Of a stretch of 64,000 nucleotides of DNA, positions 50,701 through 58,550 are shown piece by piece (within the stretch, counting starts at the first letter, position 1; the number at the start of each line of letters is the position of its first letter). The notes beneath the pieces were generated by a model, which was not told where the DNA came from, did not search any database, and saw only the letters and a program-made list of their open reading frames with translations. Origin of the DNA: Scytonema sp045865695 (GTDB taxonomy: Bacteria; Cyanobacteriota; Cyanobacteriia; Cyanobacteriales; Nostocaceae). Location of the stretch: the NCBI RefSeq assembly GCF_045865695.1, contig NZ_BAACAP010000197.1, positions 1 to 64,000 of the forward strand, read 5' to 3'. The position numbers were made by a program, and so were the translations under genes.

Positions 50701-53697
50701 GCCCAAATCGAGGTTGGATTGTGTCCTACAAAGAAGCAAGCCATATAAAACATACGCAAAAGCAGCAAAGGATGAATTTCCATAGTTTAGACATAGCTCC
50801 ACCATAGTAAATACGATCGATGGAGCTAGTGAGGAATTTGTCATATGACTTGGAGACCATATAGCCTTTAAAATCCGCATAGCAGCCAGCTTATCAGGAG
50901 CACTCATTGGTGGAAGATTGTCTAAATCATCAATAATCACTTCGCTTGGTGGAGAATGTGACAGAGATATACCTAACATCTTCAAAAATTGCAGCCCAAT
51001 CTCTACTGAGTCTTGCATCTGGTTTTGAGCGATATAAAGCTGAATTTTAATTTCATACACATTAGCTTTTTCCTGCACTGTCTTAACTTGTTGTAGAACA
51101 ACATCAGACAAATGTTGGCTTCGTTCGTAGTTAGTGCTTAAATATTCCGCATATACTGCTGACTCATACAAATCTCGCGTCAAGTCATACTGAGTCTGCC
51201 AACTATCTTCTGCTAATAGAGCCAGCCCTACATTTAAATACTTGAGTGCCGCTTCATAAGCCATTGCTGACTTTGCTTTTTGACCCGCTATCAAATTCAG
51301 TTTGGCAATCTCATCTCGTTCGTCTTGATGTAGAGACGTTATACATAACGTCTCTACATCAAGACCTAAATTGAGGCGATCGACTATTTCAAATATCTTC
51401 TCTGATAACTCCTCAGGTGGGGTACTCTGCAATAGTAGGCGACCTATTTGTAAATGAACTGCTGTTTTTTGTGCTTCATCAATTAAGGAATAGGCAGCTT
51501 GTTGTACGCGATCGTGCAAGAAGGTAAAAATAGCTTCACCTGCTGCAAAATTATCTCCCGCTTCGATTAATTTGTACTTGTTATTCAAGGGAATCACTAA
51601 ACCTTCTTGTATCGCTGGAAACAAATCAGCTAAGACCTCAACAGGTTGATGTTGATAGATCGTCCCTAAAACGGATAAATTAAATGGATTGCCGATGCAA
51701 GCTGCTAACTGTAAAACGGTTTGGGTAGCAACATTTAACTTAGCAATCTTGCTCGCCATCAATTCCACGACACGATCTGTAAAATCCTTAGCTTGAATTT
51801 GTCTGACATCCCAATCCCACTTTCGCGTTGGTTTGTTGAAAGTTAATAATCCTTCGGTGTAGAGCGACCTCAAAAACTCAGTGGTGAAAAAGGGGTTACC
51901 TTGAGTTTTTTCATACACTAAATCCGTTAACGGCTGCGTTGAGGTGGGTGAGCAAGCCAATGCCTCAGCGGTAAGAGCGTTGACATCTTGTGGAAGCAGG
52001 TTATCTAAATGAATAAATGACAAAATTCCTTGTTTTTGTTTGATTTCCTCTAAAGCGATCGCCAATGGATGAATAGCATCCACTTCGTTATCTCGATATG
52101 TGCCAATAATAAGTAAATATTGAATATTTGTATCGCTCATTATTGTTTTGAGCAAATTCAAGGATGCGCTATCCGCCCATTGCAAGTTATCAATAAATAG
52201 GACTAGGGGATGCGATCGCTGACAAATGGCTTGGATAAAGTTTTGAAAGACCAAATTGAAACGGTTTTGTGCTTCTGATGGTCCTACTTGAACGACAGGC
52301 GGCTGCAGACCTATAACTCGTTCCAAATTGGGGATAATATCTATCAATACTTGTCCGTTATTACCAACTGCTGCTAAAATCTTATCTCGCCATTCGCTTA
52401 ATACTGCTTCACTTTCGGTCAACATTTGATTGCACAAATCGTTGAAAGCCTGAGATATAGCGTAGTAAGGAACATTGCGCTGGTACTGGTCAAATTTACC
52501 GGAGATAAAATTCCCTCTTCTAGCAGTAATCGGTTTATGGGCTTCCTGAACTAAGGTTGATTTTCCTACACCAGAGTAGCCTCCGACTAAGACCATTTCG
52601 ATTTTGGATTTTAGATTTTGGAGCCACTGCGTTGCTCTGGGAACCAGAGTTGAAGCAAGTGGCGTGATTTTAGATTGAGAGATTGTCTCTCTCCCTGCGG
52701 TGGTGGCGACACCTATGTTCTCCGGATATGCTACGCGAACAAATGCAGCTAGCAACGTTTCTATTTCTCGCTCTCTACCATACAATTTCTGCGAAATTTG
52801 AAAGCGCTCTGAAATATCTTGCTGACCAAGGGGAAAGGCATCAATTTGTCCATTTGTCTGTAGCTGGTGCAGACAGGTTTCTAAATCCACCAAAAGCCCG
52901 TAAGTTGATTGGTAGCGGTCTTCAGCATTTTTTGCCATTAACTTCATGACAATATCTGAAATTATTGGGGGTAGGGGCGCATGGCTATGTGCTCCTAAGA
53001 GTTCACATGGTGGTATTGGCTGTTTGGCAATATGGCTATGGACTAATTCCAATGCATCTGAACTCTCAAATGGCAAAATACCCGTCAGTAATTCATAGAA
53101 GGTAGCACCTAAAGAGTAAAAATCGGTGCGATAGTCAATCGCACGATTCATCCTTCCTGTCTGTTCCGGGGAGATATAAGCGAGTGTGCCTTCTAAGATG
53201 TTAGGATTGCTAAAGGTGGGGTTTTCCTGTGAAAGTACGGTTGAAATTCCAAAGTCAATAATTTTGACTTTCCCAATGGTTGGATTGAGAACAATATTGC
53301 TGGGATTAATGTCTTTGTGGATAATATTGGCAGCATGAATTTGACCTAAAATTTTAGCGATCGCGATCGCCAACTTCAGAAACGCAGATAACTCCAGTTG
53401 ACCCGCAATTCCCAACAAAGTTAAGGAGTCGCCCCCAAAATCTTCTAAAACCATAATCAGGCGTTCTTGGTCGCGTATCAGAGTGTAAGCATCCACCACT
53501 CCTGGTATTGTCAGGAGGTCGCGGGTGACCTTATATTCTCTTTTAAACCAAGCAATGCGCTCTGGAATTGGATAGGCATCTTTGAGCATTTTCAGCACAA
53601 CAGGTTGCTTATCTGATACTCGGTAACCACGATAAATCAGAGAATTGGCGCTTTCATACAGTTGAGTCACAATGCAGTAATCGGAAATCGTTAACAT
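47707..53697 (-). CDS. Kinase-AAA-GAF-GGDEF-EAL giant signalling protein
   Basis: 1996 residues. Order: Ser/Thr kinase (about 8-275, IIHKDINPSNIVL, KIIDFGIST); AAA ATPase (about 300-660, Walker A GGYSGVGKSTLVQ, Walker B LVLFIDNLQWAD); a helical TPR-like sensor region (about 700-1330); GAF (about 1365-1520); diguanylate cyclase (about 1560-1725, RLGGDEFTVLLEEL, active); and c-di-GMP phosphodiesterase (about 1740-1990, FEALIRWQHPERG, EITESVIMEN, IDDFGTGYSSLG). Both output motifs look intact, so it could make and degrade c-di-GMP. It is a paralogue of the gene at 1-4269. Two repeat-derived stretches lie in frame. Membrane segments are absent. Confidence 0.92.
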   Translation of the reverse strand: MLTISDYCIVTQLYESANSLIYRGYRVSDKQPVVLKMLKDAYPIPERIAWFKREYKVTRDLLTIPGVVDAYTLIRDQERLIMVLEDFGGDSLTLLGIAGQLELSAFLKLAIAIAKILGQIHAANIIHKDINPSNIVLNPTIGKVKIIDFGISTVLSQENPTFSNPNILEGTLAYISPEQTGRMNRAIDYRTDFYSLGATFYELLTGILPFESSDALELVHSHIAKQPIPPCELLGAHSHAPLPPIISDIVMKLMAKNAEDRYQSTYGLLVDLETCLHQLQTNGQIDAFPLGQQDISERFQISQKLYGREREIETLLAAFVRVAYPENIGVATTAGRETISQSKITPLASTLVPRATQWLQNLKSKIEMVLVGGYSGVGKSTLVQEAHKPITARRGNFISGKFDQYQRNVPYYAISQAFNDLCNQMLTESEAVLSEWRDKILAAVGNNGQVLIDIIPNLERVIGLQPPVVQVGPSEAQNRFNLVFQNFIQAICQRSHPLVLFIDNLQWADSASLNLLKTIMSDTNIQYLLIIGTYRDNEVDAIHPLAIALEEIKQKQGILSFIHLDNLLPQDVNALTAEALACSPTSTQPLTDLVYEKTQGNPFFTTEFLRSLYTEGLLTFNKPTRKWDWDVRQIQAKDFTDRVVELMASKIAKLNVATQTVLQLAACIGNPFNLSVLGTIYQHQPVEVLADLFPAIQEGLVIPLNNKYKLIEAGDNFAAGEAIFTFLHDRVQQAAYSLIDEAQKTAVHLQIGRLLLQSTPPEELSEKIFEIVDRLNLGLDVETLCITSLHQDERDEIAKLNLIAGQKAKSAMAYEAALKYLNVGLALLAEDSWQTQYDLTRDLYESAVYAEYLSTNYERSQHLSDVVLQQVKTVQEKANVYEIKIQLYIAQNQMQDSVEIGLQFLKMLGISLSHSPPSEVIIDDLDNLPPMSAPDKLAAMRILKAIWSPSHMTNSSLAPSIVFTMVELCLNYGNSSFAAFAYVLYGLLLCRTQSNLDLGYQLGKLSLKMLEQFDASEIKGKVHLMFNCCIRPWKEHKSSTLESLLETLKILIETGDIEYASYAAINYCSNLLLVGKPLDYVKQKYNTYISLIQSMKQDFSLNYVKIWGQLVLNLRENSIESNRLMGEMFNESEMLPILQRKKNSQSLFVIELAKTRLNYLFKKYTSAVKNAENAAANKQSLEGLLASAEHNFYYSLSLLANYPNQNVQERKQYIEQVAVNQKEMKTWADHAPMNFQHNYDLVEAEKARVLEQVFEAMKLYERAIKGARDNGYIQEEALAYELAANFYLAHGIEEFGKLYMTKAHYGYVCWQATAKVKDLEQRYPQFFAQGSSCTGETSFALTTISTTDSNKLDMASVLKASQTLSSEIVLNTLLEKMMKIVLENAGAQKGYLILSKQGQWVIAASGRFDNNEFKVLPFIPIEAVSSSNNIPMVPLSIINYVSRTQESIILNDAMHEGLFTRDPYIVKHLTKSVLCVPLLNQAKLAGFLYLENNLTTGAFTPDRFKVLKLLTTQVLISIENAKLYTNLQDYFEKLKVTNTELLEANKRLEAEITDRKRVESQLHHAAFHDALTGLPNRALFIDRLRSALKQAKQHMDYLFAVLFLDLDGFKTINDSLGHLVGDQFLIAIATRLKVCLRPRDTVARLGGDEFTVLLEELQDISDAFHIADRIHQALSLPFHLDGQEVFTTASMGIALSVGYDRPEDLLRDADTAMYRAKALGRGRYELFNPGMYANAVARLQLETDLRRALDRQEFQVYYQPIVSLTSGRITGFEALIRWQHPERGLVSPLDFIPVAEETGLIVAIGYWVLHEACLQMQAWRVRHRSNSLKKISVNLSIKQFSQPDLIEQIVRILHQTSLDASSLVLEITESVIMENSDRTTTLLLQLQNLGIKLSIDDFGTGYSSLGRLHSFPIHGLKIDRSFVSPINSNGRNLEIIETIVTLAQKLGCEVTAEGVETASQLALLRWLNCEYGQGYFFSHPLDSLAAEALIITNPLW
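51324..51363. repeat. Perfect palindrome inside the giant kinase gene
   Basis: CTTGATGTAGAGACGTTA, loop TACA, TAACGTCTCTACATCAAG. Arms are 18 bp and exact. It is translated as LDVETLCITSLHQDERD, which makes this point about six residues longer than in the paralogue (GIDLITQPDKKLELG). GTAGAGACGTT hairpins are dispersed repeats in many cyanobacteria. Confidence 0.8.
52598..52720. repeat. Repeat-derived linker before Walker A
   Basis: TCGATTTTGGATTTTAGATTTTGG, GTGATTTTAGATT and a CTCTGGGAACCAGAG palindrome. On the coding strand this gives TISQSKITPLASTLVPRATQ, then WLQNLKSKIE, just before MVLVGGYSGVGKS. The paralogue at 1-4269 goes almost directly from VTHGTSEIMLV to its P-loop. Confidence 0.65.
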
Positions 53698-53768
53698 CTG
53701 CAGTCACCCTCATCCAATATGCAGTTAAAGGTTGTTTGAAAAGTGGTTAGTTGTGATTTTAATCGCAT

Positions 53769-53895
53769 TACCCCCCTTAATCCCCTCTTATAAAGGGGGG
53801 AAATTGAATTTTCGGTTCCCTCCCCTTTCCAAAGGGAGGGCTATTTCCGGTTCCCTCCCCTTGGAAAGGGGAGCGCTAGGGTGGGGTAAAAAATA
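53769..53895. repeat. CCCCTTATAAAGGGG and CCCCTTGGAAAGGGG repeat cluster
   Basis: CCCCCTTAATCCCCTCTTATAAAGGGGGG, TCCCTCCCCTTTCCAAAGGGAGGG and CCCTCCCCTTGGAAAGGGGAGCG. It is related in inverted order to 40679-40848. The 60-codon frame through it is not a gene. It fills most of the gap 53698-53964. Confidence 0.7.
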
Positions 53896-53964
53896 TTTGA
53901 TACATCAATCATGACTTTTCAAACATCCTCTTAAAGGTAGTTAGCAAATGGTAGCTTAACCACA

Positions 53965-54363
53965 TCAATTTTCATAAATTTCAAGGGGTAAATCGTCTGG
54001 ATCTTTGAAAAATGTAAACTTTTTCCCTGTTATTTCATCAATTCTGATATCTTCTACTTCTATTCCTTGTGATTCTAAATAACTAACGGCTTGCTCAATA
54101 CTATCTACTTGAAAAGCTAAATGTCTTAAACCACAAGCTTCAGGGCTACTGACTCTTTTGGGAGGCGATGGAAAAGAAAATAGTTCTATTTGTTGATTTT
54201 CTCCCACTCGTAAATCTAATTTATAAGAATTTCTGTGAGCGCGGTAGGTTTCTTTAATAATAGAAAACCCTAAAACTTCTACATAAAACTTTTTTGAGCG
54301 TTCGTAATCAGAACAAATAATGGCTACATGATGAATTCCAGTTGTTTTCATAATTTTTTCCAA
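53965..54363 (-). CDS. VOC-family protein (glyoxalase-like, YaeR type)
   Basis: 132 residues, with MKTTGIHHVAIICSDYERSK (start codon 5 is the likely start). Two beta-alpha-beta-beta-beta units carry the metal site: His in IHHVAII, Glu in QQIELFSFP, His in GLRHLAFQV and Glu in LPLEIYEN. Length and pattern match the SMU1112c/YaeR group of small VOC enzymes. The substrate is unknown and glyoxalase activity should not be assumed. Confidence 0.85.
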   Translation of the reverse strand: MEKIMKTTGIHHVAIICSDYERSKKFYVEVLGFSIIKETYRAHRNSYKLDLRVGENQQIELFSFPSPPKRVSSPEACGLRHLAFQVDSIEQAVSYLESQGIEVEDIRIDEITGKKFTFFKDPDDLPLEIYEN

Positions 54364-54552
54364 GTTTAGTCAATTTCCGAGAAAGATTTTACCTCTGTAG
54401 GGACGCAATGCCTTGCGCCCCTACGACAGCTTACCGATTCCCCGGTAATTAAATTTCTGGAAATCACCTTAGTCAATTGCCCCTAATTCTATCAGTGTAG
54501 AAATTGCCTGAGTTCAACCTGTCACACCAGTGATGTTCATCCCTTCATAAGG

Positions 54553-54633
54553 GCTGTACCAGAGCCTGGTGTTATTGGTGGGTTGATTGCTGTAGCTATA
54601 GGTAGTTTACTAACACAAAAACTTCTAAGCTAG
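54553..54633 (+). pseudogene. Relic of a PEP-CTERM protein's sorting tail
   Basis: AVPEPGVIGGLIAVAIGSLL, TQKLLS, TAG: the PEP motif, hydrophobic helix and short basic tail of a PEP-CTERM exosortase signal. Upstream codons show no protein-like sequence. Only the last 26 codons remain. The rest of the gap 54364-54895 holds CAATGCCTTGCGCCC hairpins and GGGGTTAGG tandem repeats. Confidence 0.5.
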
Positions 54634-54715
54634 CGATCGGCTAGGGGTCAGGAGTTAGGTGCTAGGGGTTAGGGAAGAGGGATTTTCGCGATCGAGACTG
54701 GATGCTGTGTTTTTT

Positions 54716-54870
54716 CTCGTTCCCAAGTTTTTTCTCGTTTTCTCGTTTCGGTGGTTCTACCTGGGAATGTAATCTCTGAGGCTCTGCGGAGCTAGTTTTT
54801 GCTGAATACGGGAGGCGGAGCTTCCTAGGACGGCATTCCCAGGCGCAGCCTGGGAACGAGGTGAAAGATG
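54716..54870. repeat. CTCGTTCCCAGGC dispersed repeat, inverted copy
   Basis: Contains TCTACCTGGGAATG, GGCTCTGCGGAGC, ACGGGAGGCGGAGCTTCC and CATTCCCAGGCGCAGCCTGGGAACGAG, matching 43703-43823 in reverse order. It ends 25 bp from the VWA gene stop. Confidence 0.65.
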
Positions 54871-54895
54871 AATTGCAGATACCGCCATCTACCAA

Positions 54896-56143
54896 CTAAG
54901 AATCTTGCAAAACAGTTTTGGAAACAATCCGGGTTTTCTTACGATCGCTCTCCGATAACTCTTCTCCTGCTTGCAGGCGAGTAGCAGAAGTTTGTAGGAC
55001 AGTCGCCGCGCCAGTATCTCCCATTTGTAGAGCAGTTTTAGCGGCAGTTTGCAGCATTGTAGCAGCACCAGCGCGATCGCCCTGTTGCAATTTTGCTTCA
55101 GCAAGTTGTGTTTGTCGATATTTAGCAAGTGCCAAAATATGCTGCTGCACTTGAGTATCACCAGCAGGTTGGTAGGAACGAATAACATTTGCCTCAACAG
55201 GAATTGTTTCTGAAAGTAATCCTGTCTTATCTTGAGCGGGATCGTCGTAGCGAACCTGAACTTTGGCGATGGTTTGCCTACCTTCTGGTAACTGTCCCAA
55301 ATAAATATTTGCTAGCACAACACGTTCTGCATCCTTCATTAAATCGCCCAAACGAACGGAGAACCGTCCATCCATTTCCAGTTGTACTGGTAATTCAATT
55401 GTGTCTGGGGCGACTTGGGCGACAGGTTTTAGTTCTGCTAAGCGCACATGAGGTACGAGTGAAAAAAGTAAGTAAGCATTGGTCAATCCCACAGTTTGAA
55501 TGCGGGTAAACAAACGACCAAACTCATCCACCACCTGTTCTGGTTGCTGAACGTAAGATAAAGTTCCACCACCAGCATCAGCAATTTTTTCCAGAACATC
55601 TTGGTTCCAATTGTCACCGAACCCCAAGGTATTCAAAGTTAAACTATAGCCAGCAGCCAATTGGGCAAATTTTAAACAACGGTTGTTGTCACCGTGTTCG
55701 TTTTCACCGTCAGTCAATAAGAAGGCTTGGGAAATAGTTTCTTTTTTTCCTTTTGCCAGTTCCTCTATACCCAAACGCAATCCCTCATCAATTGCAGTTC
55801 CGCCATCAGCAGCAAGACGGTTAATTTGTTGCTTAATGCGTTCTGGATTTTCCAGCAATTGATTGGAAACCAGAACTTTGGCGCGGTGATCGAACACAAC
55901 AACACTGAGGCGATCGCCAGGGCTGAGTCTGTCAACCAAGCGGATTGCTGCTTTTTTGACAATTTCCAGTGGTCGTCCACTCATAGAACCACTATGGTCG
56001 AGAATGAGGCATAGATTGAGAGGGACGTTCCGATCCATCATTTCCGGCTTTGCAGAAATGGAAATTGCCAACTGACGTTGACTGTTAGATTGATTTGCAT
56101 CTAAATTGCCATCATTGAGAGCTGGCTGCAAGCTAACCTTCAT
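54896..56143 (-). CDS. VWA (von Willebrand factor A) domain protein
   Basis: 415 residues. The VWA domain (about 40-220) has a complete MIDAS: LILDHSGSMSG (D-x-S-x-S), GGTAIDEGLRLG (T) and LLTDGENEHGD (D). It is followed by a beta-rich region (RFSVRLGDLMKDAERVVLAN) and a helical C-terminus (TQLAEAKLQQGDRAGAATML, QTAAKTALQMGDTGAATVLQ) with an internal near-repeat. No signal peptide, so it is probably cytoplasmic, in a metal-dependent binding role. The IsrB gene lies 58 bp upstream on the same strand. Confidence 0.88.
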   Translation of the reverse strand: MKVSLQPALNDGNLDANQSNSQRQLAISISAKPEMMDRNVPLNLCLILDHSGSMSGRPLEIVKKAAIRLVDRLSPGDRLSVVVFDHRAKVLVSNQLLENPERIKQQINRLAADGGTAIDEGLRLGIEELAKGKKETISQAFLLTDGENEHGDNNRCLKFAQLAAGYSLTLNTLGFGDNWNQDVLEKIADAGGGTLSYVQQPEQVVDEFGRLFTRIQTVGLTNAYLLFSLVPHVRLAELKPVAQVAPDTIELPVQLEMDGRFSVRLGDLMKDAERVVLANIYLGQLPEGRQTIAKVQVRYDDPAQDKTGLLSETIPVEANVIRSYQPAGDTQVQQHILALAKYRQTQLAEAKLQQGDRAGAATMLQTAAKTALQMGDTGAATVLQTSATRLQAGEELSESDRKKTRIVSKTVLQDS

Positions 56144-56201
56144 CTAAAAACTCCTACGAGGTGGGAAACTGCGTACTTAAGGAACGCGCAGGAAAACCGA
56201 G

Positions 56202-57299
56202 TCAAGCCGTTTTGACGGCAGTGATTCTCCAAGAGCTATAAGTACAAAACTTACAATCTTTGGATAGTGCATTTTGAGTTAATCGCTTACCAGTGCTGAG
56301 ACTGTGCAAGCTAATTGTTTTTCTATTGGGGTCTTTTGTGGTAGGTGATTCTTGCCAACCGCCTACATAACAGAATCCGTATTTAGGATGCTTAACCAGC
56401 GAGCCACGTTTTAAACCATCGCTGATTGTTCCACCATAGCGAGGTCTGATGTGTCCCGATTGATGTTGTAATCTGTGTAGTTGACGGCGATGAAATTCCA
56501 AAGGAACAACCTCGATTAATGCGGTGTTGTCAGGGTTGGTATGTCCCTTCAAGGTCGCAGTACTTTGAGGGAAACCCTCCCACAGTACTGTCTCACCGCC
56601 AACAAACCAGTTAGCAAGCACCCAAGAATCAACGCAATGAGCATCAAATTTGTTAGATAGTTTGTTTTTAGATTTCTTCAGTCCTAATTCTTGCCGCATT
56701 TCGTAAGTTTCATTGCCTGTTCTGATTTCTAGATTAGCTAATCGCTCTAGTTCTGAGTAAAACCACTTTTTGCCAACTTCCAAAGGGCTAAACATTGAGT
56801 TCCACTTGTGTGCTTTTTTCCAAGTTTTGGCTTTGATGTCTTCAACTACAAAGGTAGAAACTGGAAACATTGAGGTCAGCCATTTACAAATCCGTAATTT
56901 CCACTGCCATCTACTGCGTGTTGATGGTGGTAATTTCTGTTTGATAACCAGTCGGTTTTTACGATTTTGGCGACAAGGAGTATGACGATATCTTCTAGCA
57001 CGTCGCATATTGCGCCGAACTTCTACACGGTCTTGTACCCAATCAACAGCATGAGTTTGGATATTTAAGTAAGTATGAGCTTGGGACTTTACTGTGTAAC
57101 CTTCACGCTTACTCCCTGGATCTACTCCTACCGCTATTGGTTGCGTGTTTCTATTCGATGGTTCTTGGTTTAATCGAACACAAAAGACTCCTTTTTTGAA
57201 GAATGGTGTAGCTTTTCCCGATTTAATCCAACGTCTCGCCCTACCGGGTGTTGTTGGCATTAAAGGACAATTATTTTTGTCAACTACTGGTACAAACAT
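56202..57299 (-). CDS. isrB: IsrB-type RNA-guided RuvC nuclease (IscB family, no HNH)
   Basis: 365 residues. The N-terminal PLMP motif CPLMPTTPGRARRWIKSGKA is followed by RuvC-I AVGVDPGSKREGYTV (Asp). An arginine-rich bridge helix follows (RRNMRRARRYRHTPCRQNRK), then RuvC-II TFVVEDIKAKTW (Glu) and RuvC-III KFDAHCVDSWVLANW (His-x-x-Asp). The segment between RuvC-II and III is only about 60 residues and has no HNH (no C-x-x-C...H-N-H cluster), which separates IsrB from IscB. IsrB proteins are omega-RNA-guided nickases related to the ancestor of Cas9. The C-terminus has a beta-rich target-motif-interaction-like part. A GCCGT/ACGGC hairpin overlaps the stop codon. No tnpA transposase is nearby. 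Confidence 0.9.
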   Translation of the reverse strand: MFVPVVDKNNCPLMPTTPGRARRWIKSGKATPFFKKGVFCVRLNQEPSNRNTQPIAVGVDPGSKREGYTVKSQAHTYLNIQTHAVDWVQDRVEVRRNMRRARRYRHTPCRQNRKNRLVIKQKLPPSTRSRWQWKLRICKWLTSMFPVSTFVVEDIKAKTWKKAHKWNSMFSPLEVGKKWFYSELERLANLEIRTGNETYEMRQELGLKKSKNKLSNKFDAHCVDSWVLANWFVGGETVLWEGFPQSTATLKGHTNPDNTALIEVVPLEFHRRQLHRLQHQSGHIRPRYGGTISDGLKRGSLVKHPKYGFCYVGGWQESPTTKDPNRKTISLHSLSTGKRLTQNALSKDCKFCTYSSWRITAVKTA

Positions 57300-57545
57300 T
57301 TACGATAAATCCTATCGCTAGGTATATATATCCCTTCGACACTGACAACTGTAGAGGACTTAGACTAGGGAAGCATCCAAAAGTCGTACTTTAGCGTACC
57401 ACCGCACAAGTTGTTCAGTTTTTTGTCCCAGCTGTATGGCTGGCGTCTAGACGCTGTTTTAGTCTCGCATTTAGGAGTCGGTGAACCTCCAAGAATGCAA
57501 GCCCCCGAATAGAATTCGGGGGTCAGTGACAATCCCCCAAAGTTT
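57300..57545 (-). ncRNA. Probable omega RNA of the IsrB locus
   Basis: About 240 non-coding bases directly upstream of isrB, read on its strand. Hairpins in order: CCCCCGAAT/ATTCGGGGG (57502-57522), GCATT..GGAG/CTCC..AATGC (57467-57498), CGTCTAGACG (57444-57453) and CCAGC/GCTGG (57428-57443). This is the place and size expected for omega RNA, whose 5' end carries the guide and whose scaffold runs up to the start codon. The guide would then be near 57523-57545. A weak promoter (TTGAAG at 57574-57579, TATAGC at 57553-57558, spacing 15) is possible. Identity rests on position and structure. Confidence 0.65.
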
Positions 57546-57835
57546 CACACGGGCTATACTTATTTATAGATAACTTCAAACCGCCATTTCTGTTCTTCGG
57601 AAAATCTTTGTGATAAGAACTTTAACAATCACTTCATAAGTTATTGGGGACTGGGGACTGGCGATTGGGAATTAAGGATTAAGTTATTAGTACTTTTCCC
57701 ATGTCTACCTTGTCCCCCTTGTCCCCCTTGTCCCCCTTGTCCCCAATCCCCTAGAGAGAAATCCACACCCCCAATAGAGCTGGCATCGCGTTAGGATGTA
57801 GTACAGTTAACGGAATTAATTGAGCAACAGTTGCT

Positions 57836-58540
57836 ATGGAAACCTCACCCATCAAGGCTGTTCAAGCCCCATATTATGGCGATAGCTTCTACCGGTCTCC
57901 GCCACCCGATCTACCTTCTCTTATGCTGAAGGAACGAATCATTTACTTGGGACTGCCTTTGGTTTCACCGGATGAGTATAAACAGCAACTGGGAGTAGAC
58001 GTAACAGAACTGATCATTGCTCAGCTTCTCTACCTACAGTACGACGATCCGGAAAAGCCAATTTACATTTACATCAACTCTACTGGTACTTCTTGGTACA
58101 CCGGAGATGCAATTGGTGCTGAAACGGAAGCATTTGCTATTTGCGATACCCTGAACTATATTAAGCCACCAGTCAATACCATTTGTATTGGTCAGGCAAT
58201 GGGTACGGCAGCTATGATTCTATCTGCAGGAACTAAGGGTTACCGTGCAAGTCTCCCCAATGCGTCGATTGTGTTGCACCAGGCAAAACGTCGCACTGGC
58301 TACGGTCAAGCAACAGACATTCAAATTCAAGCACAAGAGGTGCTAACAAACAAGCAAATGATCCTGTCAATTTTTTCTCGGAACACCGGACAACCTCCAG
58401 AGAAAATCTCTAAAGATATGGATCGTATGTACTATATGTCACCTCAAGAAGCCAAAGAATATGGCTTGATTGACCGGGTATTAGAAAGTGCAAAAGAACT
58501 TCCTCAAGTTGTAGCGGCTGCTCTCCCTGTTAAATCTTAA
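57836..58540 (+). CDS. clpR: ClpR, catalytically inactive Clp protease subunit
   Basis: 234 residues of the ClpP fold (KERIIYLGLPLVSPDEYKQQ, YINSTGTSWYTGDAIGAETE, EAKEYGLIDRVL). The nucleophile region reads CIGQAMGTAAMILSAG instead of C-V-G-M-A-A-S-M-G-S, so the Ser is Gly. The Asp in D-R-D is Met (DMDRMYYMS). The His (IVLHQ) is kept. This is the defining state of ClpR, which forms the mixed ClpP3/R ring essential in cyanobacteria. clpP3 follows 95 bp downstream. The 5' flank carries GGGGACTGG and TTGTCCCCC tandem repeats (57650-57755). Confidence 0.93.
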   Translation: METSPIKAVQAPYYGDSFYRSPPPDLPSLMLKERIIYLGLPLVSPDEYKQQLGVDVTELIIAQLLYLQYDDPEKPIYIYINSTGTSWYTGDAIGAETEAFAICDTLNYIKPPVNTICIGQAMGTAAMILSAGTKGYRASLPNASIVLHQAKRRTGYGQATDIQIQAQEVLTNKQMILSIFSRNTGQPPEKISKDMDRMYYMSPQEAKEYGLIDRVLESAKELPQVVAAALPVKS

Positions 58541-58550
58541 TAGGTCAGTT

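Noticed and set aside
53732..53914. 60-codon open frame
   Set aside because: Composed of CCCCTTGGAAAGGGG repeats.
56202..57299. IscB (HNH-containing) or TnpB assignment
   Set aside because: The PLMP motif excludes TnpB, and the RuvC-II to RuvC-III segment is too short and lacks HNH residues for IscB.
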